A stretch of DNA of 64,000 bases from Rhynchonema sp. JSB1_4 (taxonomy: Eukaryota; Nematoda; Chromadorea; Monhysterida; Xyalidae). The stretch is taken from positions 1-64,000 of the forward strand of contig JASAMV010008773.1 in NCBI GenBank assembly GCA_030248065.1. The letters are read 5' to 3'. This document shows, piece by piece, positions 1 to 8,772 of this stretch (positions are counted from its first letter, which is position 1; every line of letters starts with the position of its first letter). Position numbers and translations under genes: made by a program. Under the pieces are notes generated by a model. It saw nothing but the letters and a program-made list of their open reading frames with translations, was not told the DNA's origin and made no database searches.

Positions 1-1121
1 TATCTATCGTCAACACCCTGACCAAGTACTACACTGGGGGCGGGTAGGGTACCATTGGCGGGGGCGACCCCCCACCCCCCCCAGCCACAGCACTGAGTGT
101 ACCTACCCCTTTTTTCCGTGCGGCGGTTAGTGTACCTCCCTGGGGGGAACGGGGGGGGGAAGACCCAAATTCAGGAAAAAGTCACTTTTTGAGGTAGAGA
201 ATTTGACCGATTTTTGGCCCTTTTTGGAAAAAATTCTCCACAAAAAGGGTATTTTGGCGACTTTGGACAACATCGACCTAAAAATCACCCATTTTAGGCC
301 TAAAAATGCTCATTTTAGGCCTAAAAATGCCCATTTTAGGCAAAAATGAGGCGGTTAGTGTACCTGGCGCAGCGGTTAGTGTACTAGTGTACCTTGGTCG
401 CGGCGGTTAGTGTACCTTAGGGGGGACCCCCCTCCCCCCCAGGAACTACACTGCCACCCAGTGTAGTTCCTGGTCCGGAGGGGGAGATAGCGGACCCTCC
501 GTTTTTTTCGGAGGGGGAGATAGTGTAACCCCGAGGGGGGAAGACCCAAATTCGGGAAAAAGTCACTTTTGAGGTGGAAAATTTGACCTATTTTTTTAAT
601 TTGACAAATTGGGTCACCAATTTGGTATTGGTATTGGCACAGGGCCGGTATTGGTATTGGTATTGGGTGTCAAAAGTGGTATTGTGCCCAGGCCTACGTG
701 GTACGGTGAAGGTTGGGGTGGGGTTCTATTAATGGGGGGTCAATTAATGGGGGGTTCTATTTTTGATTTCGAGCCATTTAGGGGGGTTCAATTAATGGGG
801 GGTTCTATTTCCGACAATACGGTACCCAATACCAATACCAGGCCAGCTTCACCGGAATTAGACCCCAGGGTAGTACTTTTGGCTGGGGGAGGGGGAATTC
901 ATCTATCTATCGTCAACACTTTTTCATCTATCTATCGTCAACACTTATGGGCTAATCTATCTATCGTCAACAAATTTTGGGAACAATCTATCTATTGTCA
1001 ACACATTTCGAACCCAAAATTTGACATTTTTCACTCAAAATGGCTCAAAGTTGGTATTTTTTACCCCAAACAGGTAAAAAATCGAGCGCCACGCGCGGAT
1101 TTAGTACATCATCTGGGAATG

Positions 1122-1297
1122 TGAATGGTGGACCGGTAGATCGCCTGACCGGTACTTTTAGCTACGGTAGCTATAGCACAGGCAGCATAGCTACCGTAAC
1201 CCATATTTCCGATAGCATTCTCCGTCCGCTGGTGAAGCCAGCAGATAATTACCGTAGCTAAAAGTACCGGTCAGCGATCTACCGGTCCACCATTCAC
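1122..1297. repeat. Foldback (MITE-like) element with ~48-bp inverted ends
   Basis: The left end reads GTGAATGGTGGACCGGTAGA and continues to about 1170. The right end (about 1249-1297) is its near-perfect reverse complement, finishing TCTACCGGTCCACCATTCAC. The two arms differ at very few positions. A smaller inner inverted repeat (CTACGGTAGCTATAGC...GCTACCGTA) lies between 1160 and 1200. No target duplication is evident. Confidence 0.7.
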
Positions 1298-2809
1298 GGC
1301 CCCCATCATCTAACTACATTTTCATTAATATTTACACATTATTATCTACTTAATACATTATACTATACCTTGATTTTTGGCGACCCCCCCACCATCTAGA
1401 TCTATCTATCGTCAACAAGTTTGGGTCGACCCCCCCAGATTTCGGACTTGGGTCATCTATCTATCGTCAACACATTTCGGGTCCCAATCTATCTATCGTC
1501 AACACCCTGACCAAGTACCACACTGATTAGACCCAATACCAATACCAAACACTGGTATTGGTATTGGGTATTGTGCCCGCCCACCCATAGTCCCCACGGG
1601 GCCTGCCAGTGTAGTTCCTGGTCCGGAGGGGGAACAGGCGGTACCCCCTTTTTTTCGGAGGGGGACCCGACGTACCCACCTGGGGGGGGAAGGGGGGAGG
1701 GACCCGGAAGGGGAGGGGGAAGGAGCCAAATTTTGAGAAAAGTCATTTTTTGAGGTAGAAAATTTGGCTCATTTTTGCCCCTTTTAGGAAAAAATCTCAA
1801 TAAAAAAGGTATTTTGGCGATTTTTGACGACATTGACCTAAAAATCACCCATTTTATGCCTAAAAATGTCTATTTTAGGCCAAAATTTGCCTATTTTAGG
1901 TAAAAATTGGGGGAGCAGACGTACCCGGAGGGGGAACAGTGGGGCAGGCCAACAGACGTACCCGAGGGGGACCCCCTCCCCCCCAGGAACTACACTGGGG
2001 CCTGGGGCTTTTGGGGTCCAAAACACAGGACCCCGGGGCTTTTAGGGTATCGACGAAAGCACCCGGGGCTTTCACCCCGGGGCCCCAGACCCTGGGGCTT
2101 TTAGGGACGGGGCCTGTGATTTTGGGGCTTTTAGGGTTGGGCCCTGGGGCTGGGGCCCGGGGTTTTTAGGGCCACTCGCTGAATCGCGGCGCTCGTCTAC
2201 TCTAGAATATTCTGCCGTGGCATTACCCCTTAGGGGGAATCACCCCCCCCCCCGCCACTGCAGTGATCAGTATTGTCCAGTGTAGGCCTGGGCACAATAC
2301 CACTTTTGACACCCAATACCAATACCGGCCCTGTACCAGTACCCAATACCCACCAATACCAAATTGGGGACCCAATACCAATACCGGGCGAGACCCAATA
2401 CCAAATCAATACTACTGCAGTGCAGTGGTGTAGCTACCCAGGCGGGGCGGCAACCTACTGTACCACCCAGCACCCAAAATGCGGGGCGGCAACCTACCTA
2501 CTGTACCAGCCGAGCTAGGGGGGTCGTACCACTTGGGGGGGGGGGGTCATCTGGAAACCGAAATTTTTCATGTCTAAATACTGAAGAAAATGTGGCCTAA
2601 AACACTAATTTCGCGCGCAGCGCGCGATTTTTCGCCTATTTGCAGACAAATATGCTAATTTTATGCAATTTTAAGCCAAAAATGAATGTTTTGGGTGAAA
2701 AGTTAGGTGGGGCGGCAACCTACCTACTGTACCAGGGGAGGGGCGGCAACCTACCTACTGTACCTAGGGGGATCCCCCCCCCAGCTACACCATTGCTGCA
2801 GTGCATGGT

Positions 2810-3005
2810 ATTGGGTTTGGTATTGGGTATTGGTATTGGGTTTGCCCAGGTATTGGGTAAAAACCAATACTCAATACTAATCCAGAAAAACCCAATACCA
2901 AACCAATACCAAACTCAATACCTGGCTCAAAACCCAATACCAAACCAATACCAAACCCAATACCAACCCAATACCAGACCAAAAACCCAATACCAAACCA
3001 GCAGA
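2810..3005. repeat. Bidirectional CCAATACC / GGTATTGG array
   Basis: Short (5-12 bp) units built on CCAATACC and its complement alternate. GGTATTGGGT units fill about 2808-2860, and CCAATACCAAACC units fill about 2870-3000. Related runs lie at about 620-670, 820-845, 1525-1570 and 2300-2410. The head-to-head arrangement of forward and reverse arrays could fold on itself. Confidence 0.65.
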
Positions 3006-3398
3006 ATAAGGTATCCCTCACCACAAAACTGGTTTTCAGACTGGAACCTCGACCGGGCAGGCGTACCATGGAAGGGAGCCCCTCCTCCAGGAACTGCCCG
3101 GAGGGGAGATAGGGGGACAGCGTCCCCCGGGAGGGATGGTGCATCCCAGCCCGAGGGGGCCCCTCCCCAAGAACTTCACTGATGGGGAGAAAACTTTCCC
3201 CGAGCCAGAAATATGGCGATGGCGAATGTTGCGTTGCGACATACGGCGTCTCCATGTCTGTGTCGCCTTCAACAATACACAGAGTGTTCGAAAATTCAGT
3301 TTTTCAGGAGATCCACTGGACACTGGACCCCAACATTGACTTGATTCTGACTGATCAAACAGCTGCTGAGTGGAGTCAGTTAGGGCAATTGCTGGAAA

Positions 3399-4737
3399 AT
3401 GAAACTCGGTCAAATCTATTTGCTGATCTACAACGCGGCGCAAGTTTTTGGGTTAGAAATCTTTTACTTTCGACATTAAAGTTTCAAAAAAATTGTTTTC
3501 ATTTTAGCTGGTCAATTATTCTGGCGAAAACTTCCATCGGCCTTTTGAATGGATCATCGCCGTTCAAAATTTACAAATCAATCGCGTTTGAGCTGGAAAT
3601 CTTCCAAACGGCTGCATTTTTGGAGGCTTGTTGCTTCTAAAATCAAATATAAAGTCCTCAATTGACACTGTTCATTTTTGTCACAGGTCATCCATTGCAT
3701 GCTGGGACTTGTCCGTTCACCGGTGATGACCACGTTCACACAAGTATTCTCTCGTTTGATGATCACTTGGCCAGTGGTTCATAGATGCACTGAGGTTCGG
3801 TGCGGTGACACTTATCTAATTTTCTGTAGACTGAGCATAACACAGTTGCAAGTTGGCCACGGACGTTTTCAGGCTCAAAACACGATCGGAGTTTGTTGTT
3901 TTCTGATGGCTTGGTCGACAACTGAAGTCATTCGCTACGGTTTCTATGGTCTCTCGATCCTGGGCGCAGTACCCTATGTGTTATCGTGGTTACGGTCGGT
4001 CATCATAGATAATATTTTCGTTTATTTGTGGATCCACTGAATAAGCAAGGCTCTTTTCAGTTACACGTTATTCATCGTACTGTACCCACTCGGAGTCGCC
4101 GGCGAGCTGCTGGCCATCTATGCTGCCTTGCCTCAAATCAAGCGCGAAAAGATTTACGCCTTCGAAATGCCAAATCATTACAATATTTCGTTCGACTACG
4201 GTTATGCCTTGATAGGCTTTGCCGTGATGTACATTCCAGGTGAGTGAGATTTGCTTTATGATTTCAAACCGTTCGCCACATTTCGGCAAGGAGTGCAGTT
4301 TCTGGGGAGAGAGAAATACACTAATTTCCCCGATACCGCCCATATTCACCTCAGGCAGTGTAAACTATTTTCTGTATTTTTTGCCTGAGGCTATTCATCG
4401 GTCAAATCAGCAGACGATAATACTGTACATCCATTGTGTTTGTGTAGCATAATTTCAGCAAAAGAAACACCCAAAATGGTCCTTTTTTATGGCAAGAAAT
4501 GTCTTTTTTTAAATTGTGTCTCTCTTCTCCCAGTGGAACACGATTTTCTCAAAAAATTTTTAGGTTGCACCATCTCCTGTCCGGACTAGGAAGTACGCTG
4601 ACGGCTAGTCTAATTTTGTAAGTGCTATTGTACTTACGATTTCAGTGTTCCCTCAGCTCTATTTCTACATGATCGGTCAGAGACGCAAAGTGATTGGTGG
4701 TGAGGGCAACGTGCAAAAAGCGAAGAAGACAGAATAG
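3399..4737 (+). CDS. HACD: Very-long-chain (3R)-3-hydroxyacyl-CoA dehydratase (HACD/PTPLA/Phs1 family), complete, six exons
   Basis: This enzyme dehydrates 3-hydroxyacyl-CoA to trans-2-enoyl-CoA, the third step of very-long-chain fatty-acid elongation in the ER membrane. Coding exons are 3399-3451, 3508-3625, 3687-3794, 3873-3994, 4061-4239 and 4646-4737, totalling 672 nt or 223 aa, close to yeast Phs1. An in-frame TAG 18 nt upstream fixes the ATG. Exon 1 gives the family start (YLLIYN...VFGWS), exon 2 FQTAAFLE, exon 3 the HCMLGLVRSPV segment, exon 4 the AWSTTEVIRYGFY helix, and exon 5 LYPLGVAGELL. Tyr142 and Glu149 have the Tyr-x6-Glu spacing of the catalytic pair in Phs1. The last exon has VFPQLYFYM and a Lys-rich tail ending KKTE. 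Four introns are only 56-78 nt. Intron 2 (3626-3686) must be GC-AG to keep the frame. The paralogue (HACD1/2 or other) is not resolved. The gene is convergent with the coiled-coil gene. Confidence 0.93.
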
Positions 4738-5244
4738 GCAATTTTGTCTCTCATTCGATCTTGTGTTTCTGTATCGTTGCGTCAAGTGATTATCAATTTA
4801 TTGCCATTTCTGGCATCGTTCTGATCAGAGCTAGTCTTGCAGCATGAAAAATCAAAATCTTGAGGTTTTCGGTTTGAGAACAAATTTTCCTGCCCCTGGC
4901 TCCGCTTTTAAAGCTGGGCTGCTCCTGCTGCACACGCCTGTACGTGTGTATTGCATGCTGTGTACTGTAAGTTAATGTTGTCGTTCTTCCCAGTTATTAA
5001 TCATGACGTGATATACAATGCATTCAACACATTTTACGAGCACACAGGGTTTTTATTCGTTTGTAAAACGAACCTTAGACAGAAATATCGATAACTTGAT
5101 AAGATAAAGACATTACAATCAAAAGTAGTATTAGGTTGTTAAATTGTGAACACAAACATTACTGATGACAACGGTTCTGCACAGGTCGTCAGAACTTGTC
5201 CCAACATAAACAAACGCACGTAAATCACAAAAAATGCATCAGTA
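4738..5244. other. 3' intergenic gap between convergent genes
   Basis: The HACD stop is at 4737 and the outermost minus-strand stop is at 5245. I see no gene in between. A minus-strand AATAAA lies at 5052-5057; I found no plus-strand AATAAA for HACD here. Confidence 0.5.
5052..5057 (-). terminator. Poly(A) signal AATAAA for the distal C-terminal exon
   Basis: AATAAA on the minus strand about 190 nt past the stop at 5245-5247. It would serve the longer 3' end of the MTCL-like gene. Confidence 0.45.
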
Positions 5245-5376
5245 TCAATATTTGCCAAGAATTCTTGAGCTTAATGACCGACGTTTCACGCCGCTGCGTC
5301 GCAGATAGAACTGTGGCTTGATCTCCGTGATGTAGGCACCATATGGAGAGGTCACCGCTGCGACCGAGTAGTAATC
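5245..5376 (-). CDS. Candidate alternative last exon of the MTCL-like gene (43 aa plus stop)
   Basis: After a good acceptor (ctgtgcag, 5377 upward) the frame is open for 43 codons: DYYSVAAVTSPYGAYITEIK, then a basic stretch (FYLRRSGVKRRSLSSRIL), then TGA. Entry is in phase 0. It therefore joins in frame to the exon ending at 6672 (also phase 0) if the 6408-6583 and 5499-5565 exons are skipped. The resulting protein would be about 1,911 aa. It could instead be the end of an unrelated transcript. I do not recognise the sequence. Confidence 0.5.
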   Translation of the reverse strand, partial: DYYSVAAVTSPYGAYITEIKPQFYLRRSGVKRRSLSSRILGKY

Positions 5377-5425
5377 CTGCACAGATTAAATTAAACAGTC
5401 TTGATGTTTTAGTCACTGGTTAAAT

Positions 5426-5431
5426 TTTATT
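5426..5431 (-). terminator. Poly(A) signal AATAAA for the proximal C-terminal exon
   Basis: AATAAA on the minus strand about 70 nt downstream of the TAA at 5499-5501. This spacing suits the 3' end of the isoform that ends there. Confidence 0.5.
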
Positions 5432-5498
5432 CAAACACGTTTGACATGTATTATAGTGAGCAGAAAAAGAATGGAAATGAAAGAACTCTCACCAGATA

Positions 5499-8400
5499 TT
5501 AGCTATAGAACCACGTGAAGAAACTGCAGTTATCATCTGCCATATCGGCTGACGTGTCCTCCTCCCTGAGTGTGTTAATTAAGAAGGTTAACCTCGTCTC
5601 ACACCATTACTGACTCATGTGTCTCGTCGGTTTTAATTGAAATGTCCTTGCTTTCAACCAAGAACATACTGTGCGGTTATGGTTATTCAGTCAGTAGCAG
5701 AAGTGAAAAGTGCCTTGGAAAATTGAGATCAGGTTAATACGCGTTTGTAATGACAGGAGATAAGCAGTGCTAAGTGCTTGAATAAACTGCTGACAGCGCA
5801 CGTTACCCACCTTTACAGTATCACTTTCAGTGCTGCCTTGTCTGTATGTGCCATAGGATCTCCTGGTGAGACTGTGTGACGAATAAGCGCTCGGCGAAGC
5901 AGAACCGATCGTTGGAGGACCAGCGTAACTGAGCAGTCAAGAACGGAGACAAATATAGGTCGATATCTACATGTATGTATTTGGCGACCGGATCGGATCG
6001 GTCCACGTAGGCCGATCAGATTGATATGATCGGATCGGGCTACCTGGTCACATGGATGTGATGTGACCAGCTGGACCGATCACTTTCACTTACCTGATCG
6101 GTCTTTGTAGACATATCACGTGATGTGATGTTATCGTATAACCAGGTAGTAGGATCCGCAATCCCGTTTATGACCAGGTAGACCGATCCGATCTGATCAC
6201 CAAGTTTGATATCGACCACAGGCTTCAGCAATGGCAACGAATTGAAAGAGAAAAGTGAAGAAACAATTCCATGTAGCAAGCTAAAAAAGCTCAAGCCTGC
6301 CATACGAGCCTACACAAGCAAAACTTGCGAAAAATACATGCCTTCTCTACGGTTGCTATATGAAAACAACGTCAACTTTAGTTTTTCCACACCAATAGCC
6401 AACTTACCCCGACGGCCGATATCCTATTGTCGATATGGGCAATGTTGCCGACACAGCCGGTTCTCGAGAACTGGAACGTCTTCGGAATCGGTCCAACATT
6501 CCGCTGACAATGCTCGTACGACTAGAACTCTTCTGCACCGATTCACTGGAATCACCAACTCCGCTGACGCCGACCGTTGCTGACTGTAAGGGAGAGCACT
6601 CATTGTGTTACGATATAGACTCTCACGCCCCTTCTGACCAATCGAACCTGCAGACCGATTGACCCGATTACCCTGGCGGTATCGGTGGTCTCGACTGAAG
6701 CCGCTTTCTTATTGCTGAACATTTTGCGCCGATCTCTCACACTGCTGCCGGATTGCACCACGGTGCGTAGGGCCTCACCAAAGAAGTTGCGGCTGAACAA
6801 CAAATTGTTGATAACTTTTGGACTTTAGTGTATTTCATGTGAAGGAATGTTCCCACCTTCCAGCAGGAACCCTTTTTGGTGGTGTAACGCCGCGCTCTTC
6901 TTCGCCATTCTCTTCGTAGGATTCTTCTGTGTCCATGCGACGTGTGCCTACAAATTATTTTGGTGCAACAGATCTATCACGCTAAGCGTCTGGGACCAGT
7001 CTAAATTATATGATGAACACTTGTCGAACCATGACTAGCGCTGCGATTGTGACCTTTCGTATCACTGTCTTCGGTTACCGCACTATCGTTGTCTCCAGTG
7101 CTTTTCGACGGCATGCTATTTTCTGTAAAAAACCTTGGTCGTTTGAATACCTCACCGATGAAACTCAAGCCTACATGTACAATTCTTGAAATTTGCCTTA
7201 TATGCCATCCATGTAGTCATCACTGAGTGTCATCACGCCATGCATCACCTCAATCAGTTTACAGTACACCTATAGTTGTCACAACTAGGAACACGCTGTC
7301 ACGGCATAATCGGACAGAATAAGCTGCTGCTGACAACACTATGTCTGAGCGTTCTGTACTACTGTAGATGGGTAGGTCACGCGCTCTCGACCAACACTAC
7401 AGTACCTGGAATCAACGATTGATTAGCCCTTGGATCGTGCGAGGATGAACGTTGTATTGCCTTCGGAATCCAGTGTTTCTGTCCGTGCTTGTCGTACTCG
7501 ATCTTTGCGTCGAGCTTTTCTTTGCCTGTTGAGGTGGAGTTACTTGACATTCGGGGTTAGGGTGTTTGATCAACAAAGTGCTCGGTGAGCGTTTAGCTGT
7601 TAGCGTTGACCTCGTGTTTGACATAAACGACACAATTATAAGTAACGCACCAAACCATTTAGAGGACTGGAATTAACTGTTTCAAAACACTGTTGTATTG
7701 TCGGCTGTGAGTGCGTGAACGGTGAAGTTGTTCACAGGTCTCCAGATTCATGCAGCAGAATTACATATTTGTGGCACATGCTTTTGCTGCTAGACTGTGA
7801 ACACCGAAATTTACTGTTGGCTGTCAGACGGTGTCATCTACCCGGCACTGCACTGGATTAATGTGAACAGCGTTGGAAGAACTGGATGGCCTCACAAATC
7901 TAGTCACGGAGCAAACTCACTGAGAACCATCGATGGCGGTGCTTCCGGGTAAGCAGTCATCTTTCGAGGACTGGGACTAGGCGATCGTTTACGAATCTCA
8001 GCAATCCGGTCCTATAATAATTGCTCGAGGTGGGTGGTCTCATGTTAGGCATAAGTACCAAAAAGCAAAATTTGTTGAATGATGCATTGAGTATTACCTC
8101 CCAATTGTTGAACGTCGTTGTTTCACTGGACGCGGAACCCTGTCGTTCCAGGAAATTGTACGGTTTCGATGACGTACTTGCTGATTTCTGAACCGGATAC
8201 GACTGTTTTACGTCGGTCGCTCTTTCGAGTGTGGATGTGGTGCTCTGAATCTGCTTGGATGTTGCTGAAGTGGAATCTCTGCAAAACAACGATTGTTTGA
8301 AATAACCAATGTTGTCATTTTTACAATTTTACATTCCGGACGAACTTTTCAAGCTTTTTGCCGCTAGACCCGGTTGTCTGACCCGACCGGTAACTGGCCA

Positions 8401-8772
8401 TTGAGGCTGCATCGTTCGTAAAGTCCAATTTGTCCGTGGAAATGTCGCCGCGACCGATTTCTGTAATTTTTTAATTGAATTAGTTTAAGTAGCAACTAGT
8501 CGCATTCTCGTGGTACGGCAATTCTCACTTGTTAAGCACATGTTATAGCTTGATGACTCGCCTTTGGTTTTCGCCATGTCATCTCTGATGACCTCGAGTT
8601 GTTCCAGTGCCTTTTGCAGAACTTTTTCGACTTGCTTGACGTCAGCCTCAGGTTGTTGCATTTTGGTCACCATTTCGCTAAGTTTGTCAGCAATTTTATC
8701 TAGTTTGTACTTGTTTGCCAGTTGATGGATCTCGCAGTCGTGAACACGTTGCATCAATTCGTCTCGAGCGTT
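5499..8772 (-). CDS. MTCL: MTCL-like gene: C-terminal exons (basic, Ser/Thr-rich tail)
   Basis: In transcription order the exons are 8529-8772, 8325-8460, 8098-8278, 7921-8011, 7030-7122, 6857-6947, 6672-6792, 6408-6583 and 5499-5565. All phases agree. The first still forms a coiled coil (NKYKLDKIADKLSEMVTKMQ). Later exons are low-complexity: a KRSPSPSPRKM block, an acidic YEENGEEERG block, RNFFGEALRTVVQSGSSVRD, and LDRFRRRSSSREP. The chain ends CSFFTWFYS and TAA. Basic Ser-rich segments recall the microtubule-binding C-terminus of MTCL1, but I see no clear sequence match. The exon ending at 8529 (strong GTGAGA donor) has an in-frame alternative GC donor ending it at 8562, 11 codons shorter. 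The exon at 7030-7122 could end at 7054 instead, in the same phase. Confidence 0.7.

Larger units (their letters stand above)
1..3180. repeat. Mosaic of interleaved dispersed and tandem repeats
   Basis: No gene is supported here; the open frames run through repeats. Several short units recur: ATCTATCTATCGTCAACA (near 1, 900, 930, 953, 988, 1400, 1454, 1489), GCGGTTAGTGTACC (near 123, 351, 371, 402), GGCGGCAACCTACCTACTG (2440-2760) and CCAATACC/GGTATTGG runs in both orientations. A longer unit is duplicated. The block at about 1-350, which starts with the CTATCTATCGTCAACACCC word and continues into a CCTAAAAATCACCCATTTTA word, reappears diverged at about 1490-1890. A truncated third copy lies at about 545-600. 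The phrase 'ggaactacactg' also recurs (441, 1609, 1986), ending just before the first gene. This looks like a nested or segmentally duplicated repeat, not coding DNA. Confidence 0.8.

Noticed and set aside
899..1505. Spaced ATCTATCTATCGTCAACA repeats as a possible CRISPR array
   Set aside because: Spacing is irregular, the repeats vary, and the window is clearly eukaryotic.
3182..3398. Upstream extension of the HACD frame as an N-terminal CS (p23-like) domain, as in HACD3
   Set aside because: The exon-2 frame extended upstream has no resemblance to a CS domain, and the true exon-1 frame has an in-frame TAG shortly before the ATG at 3399.
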